From positions 1-64,000 of the forward strand of contig JANQPR010000133.1 in assembly GCA_028285385.1 (NCBI GenBank): a DNA stretch of 64,000 bases. Direction: 5' to 3'. Below the pieces are notes generated by a model that made no database searches, was not told the origin of the DNA, and worked only from the letters and a program-made list of their open reading frames with translations. A program made the translations under genes and the position numbers. Within the stretch, counting starts at the first letter, position 1. Each line of letters begins with the position of its first letter. Below are positions 35,541 to 44,379 of the stretch, piece by piece. Source of the DNA: Phycisphaera sp. (GTDB lineage: Bacteria; Planctomycetota; Phycisphaerae; Phycisphaerales; Phycisphaeraceae).

Positions 35541-36308
35541 TCACGCTCGACGTCGCAGCAGGCAGAGGCCGCCAAGACCCAGCAGTGCGGCGGTAGTCGG
35601 CTCGGGGATGCCGCCAGGGCTGCCGTAGCCGCCGGCAAACAACCGGGCGTTGGCGTCGGTGCTCGACAACTCGTAACCCAACACGCCGGTACCGGTATCG
35701 TTGCCACCGACCACGATCGCCGGGGTCGTGCCGCCGGGGTTCTGGAAGTCGGACTCGGCACCGTACATGTTGACCGAGAAGCCCGCGCTATCGGCGAGGT
35801 AGTAGCTGTCGCCGTCACTTCCGGTGCTGTACGCGGCACGCCAAAGGATGTTGTCATTCGGGTCCATCACGATGACTTCGTCGCTGTTGCTCGACAGCCC
35901 GAAGCGACCGTCGGTCGCCAGACCGCCGGTGACAAGGTCGGCGACGTCGTTTGAGGACCAGCCGTAGGCCTGCACATTGCCCTCAACGCCGGGGAAAGCG
36001 TCAAGGAACGGCTGCAAGTTGCGGGCGATCACGATGTACTCGTCCGGAGCGATCGAGATGCCCGCCGGGAAGACCGCGATGCGGTCCGGACGCGGGTTTC
36101 CGCTGTCCAAGCTGTTGTCGATGACCTGGTAACCCGTGAGGTCCACGGTCGCCTGACCGTAGTTGTACAGCTCGATGTACTCCGCGTCGTTGCCGCCGAC
36201 GGGCGAACCGCCGGTCATGATCTCGGTCACGGCAATCGTCGTGCCCGAAGCCGACGACGACGCGAGCGCCGCTGCGGCTACGCTCGTTCCAAACCAGATT
36301 CCTCTCAT
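35541..36308 (-). CDS. PEP-CTERM surface protein with lamin-tail-like domain
   Basis: A 255-residue exported protein. MRGIWFGTSVAAAALASSSASG is the signal; TIAVTEIMTGGSPVG followed by AEYIELYNYGQATVDLTGYQ and IAPDEYIVIARN is a lamin-tail domain (LTD), a beta-sandwich found in many secreted bacterial proteins. It closes with IPEPTTAALLGLGGLCLL and RRR, the exosortase signal. AAGGAGG six bases before the ATG at 36308 fixes the start. The gene is divergent from the second XylR-like regulator, with a strong hairpin and palindromes between. Function is presumably structural or adhesive. Confidence 0.88.
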   Translation of the reverse strand: MRGIWFGTSVAAAALASSSASGTTIAVTEIMTGGSPVGGNDAEYIELYNYGQATVDLTGYQVIDNSLDSGNPRPDRIAVFPAGISIAPDEYIVIARNLQPFLDAFPGVEGNVQAYGWSSNDVADLVTGGLATDGRFGLSSNSDEVIVMDPNDNILWRAAYSTGSDGDSYYLADSAGFSVNMYGAESDFQNPGGTTPAIVVGGNDTGTGVLGYELSSTDANARLFAGGYGSPGGIPEPTTAALLGLGGLCLLRRRA

Positions 36309-36394
36309 CGAAAACCTCCTTACTTGGGTCATATCCACGAAGTGATTCAAAACACGAAACGTGATCCTCGATCTCGCCCGTCGACGCGATTGAG

Positions 36395-36437
36395 GTGCTC
36401 TCGTCCCCCCGCCCCGGATGGCAGGGGACGAGAGCAC
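36395..36437. promoter_or_regulatory. Perfect 14-bp hairpin in divergent region
   Basis: GTGCTCTCGTCCCC (36395-36408) pairs exactly with GGGGACGAGAGCAC (36424-36437) around a 15-base centre. It lies 87 bases upstream of the PEP-CTERM start and 139 bases before the regulator. No T-run follows on either strand, so it may be a leader RNA structure or a protein-binding element rather than a terminator. Confidence 0.55.
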
Positions 36438-36500
36438 TTCAAAGGCCTTGCCCTCTCGGACCCACGTAAAACTAAACCATGCCCGGCCCCCGACAACCCC

Positions 36501-36548
36501 GTTACACGAACAATAGACTTACGATTCGCGCAGCAATCGTGTAGCAAC
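36501..36548. promoter_or_regulatory. Nested inverted repeats upstream of regulator
   Basis: GTTACACGA (36501-36509) faces TCGTGTA-gc-AAC (36537-36548), and within them ACGATT (36521-36526) faces AATCGT (36535-36540). They end 27 bases before the regulator's ATG, suggesting autoregulation or shared control with the divergent PEP-CTERM gene. Confidence 0.4.
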
Positions 36549-36575
36549 GCCATCTATTTCGGATTATCGTTAAGC

Positions 36576-37814
36576 ATGCCCTCGGCGCGGTCTGCCCTGC
36601 TTGTCATCCCGCTGGACTGGTCTTATGGCCGCCAGATCATCAGGGGCATCCACCATTATGCGAAGCCTGCTCGGCCGTGGTCTCTCTCCAACCCGAAGAA
36701 GACCTCCGACCGCACGTGCGACTACGACTTCTACCGGTATGAGCACAGGATCGATGGCATCATCGCGATCACCGACCAGGAAGTGCTCGGCCCCATCTCT
36801 CGAGTGGACAGCCTGCCGGTTGTCTGGATCGAAGCCTCGCCCCTTGAACAACTCGGCCCCCGCGAAGCGTTAGTTGGGATCGACGTCCCCGCGATCGCGA
36901 GCCTCAGCGTGGAACACTTCGCCGAGCGCGGCTACCGCCAGTTCGCGGTCTACGGCGGCCAGACACCGGGGTACGCCCAGTCCCGCAGCGGGGCGTTGGC
37001 CGACGCCGTCGCTGAGGCGGGGCTGCAAGTCGATGTCTTCGATTTTGGTCAGGAGTACGATGCCGGTGCCCCTGAGTTTCCACACGTGAAGTTCCACTGG
37101 GAGCAGATCCATCAATGGATTGTGACGCTGCCCAAACCCGTAGCAATCCTCACCGCCGACGACCGCGCCGCTTGGGTCTGCAGCGAGGTCTGCCGACGCA
37201 CCGACATCCCAGTCCCAGAAGAGGTGGCTATCCTCGGCGTCGGGGACGACGACATGTACTGCCAGATGGCCTACCCACCGCTATCCAGCGTGCAGGTCCC
37301 TGGGGAACGGCTCGGGTTTCTTGCCGCCAACATCCTTGAACGGCTGATGGACGGCAACACCCTGAACTCTCAGGAAGTACGGCTGCCGCCCAGCGGTGTT
37401 GTGTCGCGCATGTCCAGCGACACCCTCGCCATCGATGACGCGCACGTGGCCGCCGCGTTGCGTTTCATACGGAACCACGCGCACGAACAGATCGGCGTCG
37501 CTGATGTGTTGAAGGTCGTGCCGCTCAGCCGACGCGTGTTAGAACAGCGGTTCCAAAAACTGGTCGGACGAGGGCCGTACGCTGAGATACAGCGACACCG
37601 CATCGACCACGTCCGCCAGATGCTCGCCGAGACGGACCTTACGCTCGACCGTATCGCGGAACGCTGCGGCTACAACAGTGTGAACCGAATGAGCCTGGCC
37701 TTCCGTCAGGCCGAGGGCGTCTCGCCGGGGGCTTACCGCAAGCGGTTCTTCCCCAGCCGGGTCGACCCCAACGCCGAAACACCGTCCCGAAAGAATCGGA
37801 GTTCCCCCGGCTGA
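36576..37814 (+). CDS. Second XylR-like regulator (LacI-type sensor + AraC helix-turn-helix)
   Basis: A 412-residue regulator. Sensor part: ALLVIPLDWSYGRQIIRGIHHY, IDGIIAITD, ILTADDRAAWVCSEVCRR, VAILGVGDDDMYCQMAYPPLSSV. The C-terminal AraC domain has VADVLKVVPLSRRVLEQRFQ and LTLDRIAERCGYNSVNRMSLAFR. It shares architecture with the regulator at 14108 but little sequence in the sensor, so it should respond to another sugar. The frame is open 84 codons further upstream, but ATG 36576 gives the normal start. It probably controls the divergent PEP-CTERM gene and the convergent module around 37936-46554. Confidence 0.9.
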   Translation: MPSARSALLVIPLDWSYGRQIIRGIHHYAKPARPWSLSNPKKTSDRTCDYDFYRYEHRIDGIIAITDQEVLGPISRVDSLPVVWIEASPLEQLGPREALVGIDVPAIASLSVEHFAERGYRQFAVYGGQTPGYAQSRSGALADAVAEAGLQVDVFDFGQEYDAGAPEFPHVKFHWEQIHQWIVTLPKPVAILTADDRAAWVCSEVCRRTDIPVPEEVAILGVGDDDMYCQMAYPPLSSVQVPGERLGFLAANILERLMDGNTLNSQEVRLPPSGVVSRMSSDTLAIDDAHVAAALRFIRNHAHEQIGVADVLKVVPLSRRVLEQRFQKLVGRGPYAEIQRHRIDHVRQMLAETDLTLDRIAERCGYNSVNRMSLAFRQAEGVSPGAYRKRFFPSRVDPNAETPSRKNRSSPG

Positions 37815-37935
37815 TCCGGTAGGGAGTGAAAGCCCCAGGCTTCACCAGGGCCGTGTTGGGCACACGAACGGTGTCGGTGCTTGGCCACTCGGCCAGACGC
37901 ACCCCGTGTTTCACGCGCCACGGTCTTCTTCCGGT

Positions 37936-38853
37936 TCAGTCGTTCGGGTCGATCGTCCACCGGCCGCCGGAGTCGGAGTATGGGCCGTCCGGGTCCGCTA
38001 AATCCTCGGGTGACTCGAAGGCCGGGGTGCGCGGAATGCCGTTCTGAGACACCGTGTCGACGGGGCTGAGAAACTCCACGTGCCCGTCGACGTGGAGGAA
38101 GTTGTTCCGACCGCCGTGCAGGATGGTCGAGTCGTTGACGAAGGCCGTGTTCGCTTGAGACCCCAGCCGACGCGCGGCCGAGACCGAGGAAGAGTCGGGC
38201 ATCCCCAAACCGCGCCGCTTATTGTTGTCGTTCTCGACCGTCGGACGCTCGACCATCAGCAGCGTGCCGGACGCATTGGGGATGAAGTCAGCGGCCACAC
38301 CCACGGGCTCGTTGGGCGTGTTGCGAGAGTACGTCCCCATCGCACCGAGAACCCTCCCGCCCTGAATGAAGGGCTTGCCGCCGTCAACGCCGTCCCGCGG
38401 GTTGAGCGTGCGTGGCATCTTGTAGGTGCGTCCGTTGCCGGCCTCGTCTTCGTCGCTGGGGCACAGGACGATGTTGGTCCCTCCCCAAGCATCAAGCACT
38501 TCCTGCTTCTCGGCGTCGGTCGCCGCGTTGCCCGCGCCATACGCGATCTGGTCCCTCGTGAGCCGAACGCCGAAGTAGTCCGCCAACAGGTCGTCGAACA
38601 CAATACCGCCCGCCTCCCAAGCGCAATAGGCGTACTCGCCCCCGTTATCGACCGAGTAGGCCGTGAACGAGACACCGAACTGCCGTTGGTTGCTGCCGCA
38701 CTTGATCTGTCGAGCAGTGGCCCGTGCGGCACCCAACGCTGGCAGCAAGATGCCGATCAGCAGCGCGATGATGGAGATCACCACGAGCAGCTCAATCAAG
38801 GTAAAGGCCACCCGAACGTTGCGGGGGCCAGCGGGAGATTCGAGGTGGTTCAT
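37936..38853 (-). CDS. Prepilin-like protein with H-x9-DG box
   Basis: A 305-residue pseudopilin-like protein: [20 protein letters not shown] near residue 16 with the peptidase and methylation site, [19 protein letters not shown], a CPSDED segment, and H-GGRNNFLHV-DG near residue 262. A long C-terminal tail (DTVSQNG ... GGRWTIDPND) resembles the end of the protein at 44380, its close paralogue (FGVxLxRD, DAWGGxNI, CPSDE, RTYxMPR in common). AGAGGT precedes the ATG at 38853. It ends 121 bases from the regulator's stop, convergent with it. Confidence 0.88.
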   Translation of the reverse strand: MNHLESPAGPRNVRVAFTLIELLVVISIIALLIGILLPALGAARATARQIKCGSNQRQFGVSFTAYSVDNGGEYAYCAWEAGGIVFDDLLADYFGVRLTRDQIAYGAGNAATDAEKQEVLDAWGGTNIVLCPSDEDEAGNGRTYKMPRTLNPRDGVDGGKPFIQGGRVLGAMGTYSRNTPNEPVGVAADFIPNASGTLLMVERPTVENDNNKRRGLGMPDSSSVSAARRLGSQANTAFVNDSTILHGGRNNFLHVDGHVEFLSPVDTVSQNGIPRTPAFESPEDLADPDGPYSDSGGRWTIDPND

Positions 38854-39689
38854 CACGTGACCTCTTTTGAGTGATCTTCTTTGAAGGAACAACGATGAGA
38901 CGAGAACTCAGATACGACGACCCGCGGGCCGTCACTTCACGGTGATTTCAGGGGTGCCGACGCACGCGAGTATGCCTCCCGAAACACAACACCACGCACT
39001 GACAAGCGAGGGCCGACAGAAGTACCGAAACGAACGGCACATTCGGCGATCGGGCACAGCCAAGGCCCTGCAGCCCGTCCGGCACGGGCGCCTCACCGAC
39101 ATGCAACGCACCAGGGTGTTCTTGGATCAGAACCATGCGAATCAAACTCGGTTCCCCGAAACCAGCGATCACACGCCAAGTCTAAAAACGAATATGGGAG
39201 GCAAACTCGCCAAAGGCCGGTACACCTAACTGAAGAATAGAGGCCGCGGCCCGTACCGCCAGTCTGTTTTGCGTCAAGGCAAGCTGCGGAATGCGCACAG
39301 AGAAAATGCAGCCCGCACGCCCCCCTTTCGAGCGAAGGAACGCCTCACGAAGAAGCAAAACCTGCCTCAAATCCTCGCTGAAACGCGACTGGCGTATTCG
39401 CCCTGATCGGAGCGGTTTTGGCCCTCCCCCTCGCAGACCAACATGACGACACCCCGCCAAGTTGCGTTTTCCGATGCCTGCGCGAAGCCGCCTCTCAGGC
39501 TGCGCCATTTGCGGGATCGCGGACAGCGTCGAGCGAGTATAGACGTAGGGAGTCAACACACGACGTCTCGAAACCACACCCGGCCAAGAGACACTCGTCC
39601 CGTTACTGCCCCGTTTTCATCGCGAACCGTAAGTCAACCCTACTTGCCCCGATCACTCCGACCTACTCTCTTTGATTGAGACTCTGATC
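38854..39689. other. Long divergent intergenic region
   Basis: No convincing gene: the open frames of 80-130 codons have no recognisable motifs or ribosome sites. It must hold the promoters of the prepilin-like gene (minus) and the esterase operon (plus). It includes a C6-TTTCG tract (39319-39330) like the one in the other divergent region at 25884. Confidence 0.5.
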
Positions 39690-40997
39690 ATGTTGAAACG
39701 CTGCCTTGCCATGTGCCACCCACTGATGTGGTCCGCCCTAGTGGGTGTCTGGCTCTTACTGAGCAGCAGTACAGCCGCTACGCCCGCGACGCCCTTCCCC
39801 GAGCCCGGGGCGTTGCCGCCTCAGGCCGGGTTGCCGGACCCCTTCCTTCGCCCCGACGGCACCCGAGTCGCCTTGCCCGACGAATGGCCCAGCCAGCGTG
39901 AACACCTCAAGGCCATGCTGCTGCACTACATGTACGGGCAGGTTCCGCCGCGACCCACCGCCGCGCAACGCGCCGTGGAGTTGGTGGGCAGTCAGCCGGT
40001 ACCCGGCCTCGACGCGGTCGAAGAGCACTACCGACTCACCCTGTCCCGCAATGGCCTGCATCGCAAGTTCGACTTCTGGGTGATCCGCCCCGATACCGAC
40101 GAGAAGCTACCCGCGATCGTAAAGAACGATTCCCGCAGCTTCCACGAGCCCGAGCCAGACCTGACACTCACCGGCCGCGCCCTACGGCGTGCGAAGAAGG
40201 CGTACCAGACCGCGAAGTGGGACTTGGCCGCGGCCCAGGAGGCGGTCCGGCGGGGCTATCTGATGTGCAAGTTCGACCGCGAACACTGGGCGGGCGATCG
40301 GGCGGAAGGTGCCCGGCGCGACATCGGCGCTTATGCCCTCTACCCCAAGTACGACTGGGGGGCAATCGCGATCTGGGGCTGGGCACACGGGGTCATGCTC
40401 GACGTCCTGAACGAAGACCTTGGCCTGATCGATCCGCACCGCGTCGTAGCCACCGGGCACTCGCGGGGCGGGCAGGCGGCCACGGCCGCGGGAGCACTTG
40501 ACGAACGGCTCGCCATCATTGCGCCTAGCGCCGGGGGCTACGGGTCGACGTCTTCGTACCGGATCCGTGACGAGAACGACAACGCCGGCAAGGACGACAT
40601 CTTCGCGAGCAACGCCCGCAACCATCCGCACTGGTACCACGCGCGGCGCGGCGCGTTCGCCGGGCAGGGAGAGCGATTCCCGTTTGATACCCACACCCAG
40701 ATCCTCCTGTCCGCGCCCCGGCCGTACCTCAACGTGAACGCCATCGACGACGAACACAACAACACCCTCGGCGTCGAAGCGGGGATCCGGGCTGCGCGCG
40801 AGGCGTACAGACTCTGGGGCGCCGAAGACCAAGTCCGCGTGCATTGGCGTCCGGGCACACACGCCCAGAAGACCGAGGACTGGAACGCGATCCTCGACTT
40901 TGCCGACGAGATGTTCCACGGCAAACCCGGCAAGAGCAAGTTCAACCAGTGGCAGTACCCCGGATATGACCTCGGGTTGACCTGGTCGGCACCATAA
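39690..40997 (+). CDS. Secreted CE15-like glucuronoyl esterase (alpha/beta hydrolase)
   Basis: A 435-residue exported hydrolase: signal peptide (MWSALVGVWLLLSSSTAATP), GTRVALPDEWPSQREHLKAM and LHYMYGQVPP at the start, as in bacterial glucuronoyl esterases and acetylxylan-esterase-like enzymes. The nucleophile elbow is VVATGHSRGGQAA (Ser258) and the late WRPGTHAQKTEDW holds the likely catalytic His391. CE15 enzymes cleave the ester between 4-O-methyl-glucuronate and lignin or similar alcohols. The elbow G-H-S-R-G-G differs slightly from the G-x-S-R-x-G-K of the second copy at 45355. It is followed after 42 bases by a GH51-like gene. Confidence 0.8.
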   Translation: MLKRCLAMCHPLMWSALVGVWLLLSSSTAATPATPFPEPGALPPQAGLPDPFLRPDGTRVALPDEWPSQREHLKAMLLHYMYGQVPPRPTAAQRAVELVGSQPVPGLDAVEEHYRLTLSRNGLHRKFDFWVIRPDTDEKLPAIVKNDSRSFHEPEPDLTLTGRALRRAKKAYQTAKWDLAAAQEAVRRGYLMCKFDREHWAGDRAEGARRDIGAYALYPKYDWGAIAIWGWAHGVMLDVLNEDLGLIDPHRVVATGHSRGGQAATAAGALDERLAIIAPSAGGYGSTSSYRIRDENDNAGKDDIFASNARNHPHWYHARRGAFAGQGERFPFDTHTQILLSAPRPYLNVNAIDDEHNNTLGVEAGIRAAREAYRLWGAEDQVRVHWRPGTHAQKTEDWNAILDFADEMFHGKPGKSKFNQWQYPGYDLGLTWSAP

Positions 40998-41039
40998 TCT
41001 CAGCCTGGTCGCATCCACAGAAAGCACTGGGGAACGCCC

Positions 41040-42644
41040 ATGCACAGATCAGCCTCTCACACGTGGTGGGTCTTCGGCGGGCTGTGCTTGTTGCTTTCGA
41101 GTCTCGCGGCGGCTCCTGAAACCGAACCCTTCGTCCGGGGCGGCGGCGAGTACGACGGCATCCGCCTGACCGCCGGCGAATCCACCGCCGGCGCGGTGAT
41201 CCTGCATCTCGATCTCGAAGCGCCGAGGCGACAGGTCTCCCCGCAGATGCTGGGCTTCAACTGGGGCTGGGTCTGGCCGAACGAACGCATTATCGAACCA
41301 AAAACAAGCCGGATCGCTGCGGGCTTCAAGCGTGTTGTCGCGGACTACCCGATCCCGCTGATCCGCCTCGCGGGCACCGAGTCGCAGTACTTCCGTTGGC
41401 GCGAGGCAGTCGGCCCGATCGAGCAGCGGCAAGCCCACCGCATCAACCGCTACGACAATGCGTTCGGCGACCGGGTGATGTTGTTCGGGGTCATCGAACT
41501 GCTCGAGGTCCTCCACGACTCAAAAAGTCACCCGCAACTGGCGTACGTTCTGAACTTCGAACTAGATGACAAGGCCGACCACGCCGACCTCGCAGAGCTG
41601 CTCGTTGGTGACGATAAAACCAACCCCAACGGCGGAACGAACTGGGCGGCCGTCCGGGTCGCCGCCGGCTTCCCCGAGCCGACCGACGTCGCGGTCTGGG
41701 AGTTAGGCAACGAGTTGGACGGGGCATTTCACCGTGAGAGCTTCCCCACGGTCGAGCACTACATCGCCCAGTGCCGAAAGACGATCGAAGCGGTGCGCCG
41801 GGTCGACCCCGACGCTCGGTTCGCCGCGGCGGCATCGACCGCCCCGTGGCACCCCCGGAACCAGAAGCAAAACCAGTACTGGCCGCATTGGCACCGCCGA
41901 GTGCTCGAAGCACTCGGCGACGACATCGACTACCTCACGTTCCACCCGTACTACCACGGTCTGAAGACCGCAGAGATCGTCGCATACCTCGATCAACTGC
42001 GTGTTGACATCCGAGACATCACCGGGTCGGACCGGATCAGACTCTTCCTCTCCGAACACGCACGCTGGCCGCGACAACGACCCGACGGCGGACTGCGCGC
42101 CCGGGACACCCACAACCTGGCCGCGTGTCTAGCCGTTGCCGAGTTCCTCAACGTCTCGTTCGCCGATCCACAGATCGCGATGATGGCGTACCACAACCTC
42201 AACGGTCAGCCCTGGAAAGTCTTGACAAGGGAAAAAGAATCGGGGGCCTGGTATGCCAACGCCATGGGTGAGACGTTCCGCTTTTATCACGATCATCTGC
42301 GCGAACAACTCGTTCTGCACTACATCGAAGGGCCGGGCACCGACACCCGCCACAACGACCTGAACGTGACAGCCTTGGCCACGGCCGACAACGGTGGGCT
42401 CTCGGTCATCCTGGTCAACCGTGACGCCAAGCTCGGACGCCCGCTGCGAATCACCGGCGTCGAAGGGTATGCGTTCGGAGAAGCAGCCGCCCTAACCGGG
42501 CCCGAGCTGGACGCGATCAACACCGCCGACTACCGCCCCGTCGTGCCGCGCTCCTTGACGCTCCCCAATCATCCGCAAACGCTCAGCCTACATCTGCCGG
42601 CAAAAACAATACTCGGCATTCAACTGACGCCGAATGCAAACTGA
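41040..42644 (+). CDS. Secreted GH51/GH39-like alpha-L-arabinofuranosidase
   Basis: A 534-residue exported enzyme with signal peptide (WWVFGGLCLLLSSLAAAPE). The TIM barrel shows SPQMLGFNWGWVWP, IPLIRLAGTESQYFRW, VAVWELGNELDG with acid/base Glu225, and IRLFLSEHARW with nucleophile Glu339; a beta-domain (GGLSVILVNRDAKLGRPLRI) closes it. The WELGNE plus SEHA combination is that of arabinofuranosidases of GH51. Exported form and its pairing with the esterase suggest removal of arabinose from a decorated polysaccharide. GH39 or a related clan-A family is the alternative. Confidence 0.8.
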   Translation: MHRSASHTWWVFGGLCLLLSSLAAAPETEPFVRGGGEYDGIRLTAGESTAGAVILHLDLEAPRRQVSPQMLGFNWGWVWPNERIIEPKTSRIAAGFKRVVADYPIPLIRLAGTESQYFRWREAVGPIEQRQAHRINRYDNAFGDRVMLFGVIELLEVLHDSKSHPQLAYVLNFELDDKADHADLAELLVGDDKTNPNGGTNWAAVRVAAGFPEPTDVAVWELGNELDGAFHRESFPTVEHYIAQCRKTIEAVRRVDPDARFAAAASTAPWHPRNQKQNQYWPHWHRRVLEALGDDIDYLTFHPYYHGLKTAEIVAYLDQLRVDIRDITGSDRIRLFLSEHARWPRQRPDGGLRARDTHNLAACLAVAEFLNVSFADPQIAMMAYHNLNGQPWKVLTREKESGAWYANAMGETFRFYHDHLREQLVLHYIEGPGTDTRHNDLNVTALATADNGGLSVILVNRDAKLGRPLRITGVEGYAFGEAAALTGPELDAINTADYRPVVPRSLTLPNHPQTLSLHLPAKTILGIQLTPNAN

Positions 42645-42720
42645 TTGCCTTGTGTCGTGAAGGCGGGCACGAGACGCCGGCATGCCGAACACGTGGAGCG
42701 GCCTCGACTGGACTTGGCGA

Positions 42721-44271
42721 CTAGCGCGCCCCAGCCGAAACCCCACGGCGCCGGCGCTTCTTCTCGTAGGGCTTGACGGGACGAACTGTCGGGGTCGCTT
42801 GAGCCAAGGAAGCGACGTCCGTGTTCAGTCGGCGTTCAACATCGGTACCCCGCAGGCCGTCCGCAATCTGCTGCGAGCGGACGCCCATTGCGCCCGCACC
42901 GCCCTGGTTGGTCTGTAGGTGCTCGAGATCGAGCTGGTCTGCCCGCCAAGCGAGCAGGCTGTGCCGGATGGTATCCACCACGGCCCGGTGTTCCGGTGAG
43001 TCGTTGAGATCGTGTTGCTCGAGCGGATCGTTGACTCGGTCCCACAACCGGCCACGGCGTTCGTCGGGGTACCACTCATACTTCCACCGCTCCGTGACCA
43101 CCGCTGACGACTGCAACAGGCACGCCGCCACGGCGCGGCGCGGCGACGAGGCACCCGCACATGCCGGAGCGATCAAGTCGAAGCCCTGCACCGGGAGGAA
43201 GCAGTCTTCGTCGATCCCTGCAGCCGTAAGCATCGTGGCCGTCAGATCAGTCCAGTTGGCGAAGCTCCCCACCCGGCCGGCCCCTAGACGATCCGGCCAA
43301 CGAATGATTAATGGGACACGCCACGACGTGTCATACCACGAGTGTTTGCAGATCATCCCGTGGTCGCCGTTGAGGTGGCCGTGGTCGGACGTGAAAATCA
43401 CCAGCGTGTTCTCCGCCAACCCACGCTCTTCGAGGAACCGCATCAGCCGTCCGACCTGAGCGTCTACGTATGCCGCCAAGCCGTAGTAGAGCCGCCGGAC
43501 CCGGTCGGCGTTCTCGACGTCCAAGTCCCCATCGGGCGTGAAGTAACAGCCTGGCTCCGAGCCTTCGTCTCGGTCGCGTTCCCCCAGCACGTTCTGAATC
43601 GCCCGCAGTTGACGCGGGAAATGGTCTTCTTCACCTGGCACGTAGTTGATGGGCGGCAAGGCCACACCATCAAACATCGTCGCGTACTGGCCCGGGGGGT
43701 CCATCGGGGGGTGCGGGCTCAACAACGAGCAGTGGCACATCCAAGGCTGACCTGCCGACCGCGCCTCGTCGATCCCTCGCATTGCGCTGTCGGTGATGAA
43801 GGCGTCGGCAAAGTGCTCCGGCGGGATGTCGTGCTGGACAATTCGGCCTCGTGGCACCTCGTGCCCTAGCGCCCGCAAGTGCTCGGGGTAGATCCCCGTC
43901 GACACACTCTTCTCTCCGTCCAAGTCATAGCGGACCGTAAAGCCACGCGGCATCTCACCGAAGTGCGTCTTGCCCGCGATGATGCAGGTGTAACCGGCGT
44001 CGGCAAGCAAGTCGGGGTATACCGAGTGATCTCGGGTCTGTAAGAAACCGTTCTCGATACACCCGTGCACCGGCGTGTTCAGCCCCGTCAACAGGCTGAC
44101 CCGCGCGGGCATACACACCGGGCAAGGGGAGTGGCAGTCCGTAAACCGGATGCCCTCGCCCGCCAAGCGGTCCAGGTTCGGCGAGACCGCAAAGTCCGAT
44201 CCGTAGCAGCCCAACGTGTCGGTTCGCTGCTGGTCGGAAGTGATCAACAAGATGTTTGGTCGATCGGCCAT
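42721..44271 (-). CDS. Sulfatase (S1 type, choline-sulfatase/sulfohydrolase-like)
   Basis: A 516-residue sulfatase: RPNILLITSDQQRTDTLGCYG, active-site motif C-M-P-A-R (Cys53), IIAGKTHFGEMPRGF, and TSDHGHLNGDHGMICKH for the second metal set. The ATG at 44271 lies four residues before PNIL; no export signal is visible. The C-terminus is extended by a basic tail (EKKRRRR) beyond the usual end. It is convergent with the GH51-like gene (76 bases between stops) and follows a prepilin-like gene on the same strand (108 bases). Confidence 0.92.
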   Translation of the reverse strand: MADRPNILLITSDQQRTDTLGCYGSDFAVSPNLDRLAGEGIRFTDCHSPCPVCMPARVSLLTGLNTPVHGCIENGFLQTRDHSVYPDLLADAGYTCIIAGKTHFGEMPRGFTVRYDLDGEKSVSTGIYPEHLRALGHEVPRGRIVQHDIPPEHFADAFITDSAMRGIDEARSAGQPWMCHCSLLSPHPPMDPPGQYATMFDGVALPPINYVPGEEDHFPRQLRAIQNVLGERDRDEGSEPGCYFTPDGDLDVENADRVRRLYYGLAAYVDAQVGRLMRFLEERGLAENTLVIFTSDHGHLNGDHGMICKHSWYDTSWRVPLIIRWPDRLGAGRVGSFANWTDLTATMLTAAGIDEDCFLPVQGFDLIAPACAGASSPRRAVAACLLQSSAVVTERWKYEWYPDERRGRLWDRVNDPLEQHDLNDSPEHRAVVDTIRHSLLAWRADQLDLEHLQTNQGGAGAMGVRSQQIADGLRGTDVERRLNTDVASLAQATPTVRPVKPYEKKRRRRGVSAGAR

Positions 44272-44379
44272 TGTTCACTGCTTCCCCGGCTGAGCCGGTC
44301 GTGTTCCTCGTTGATCAGCTCACCCGCAACCTTAAGCCCGCGCAACGCGGCAGATCGACGGAAGGGCAACTACTTCGAG

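Noticed and set aside
39182-39577. Minus-strand frame of 131 codons in the long divergent region
   Set aside because: Low similarity to anything known, irregular third-position composition and no start signal; kept as non-coding.
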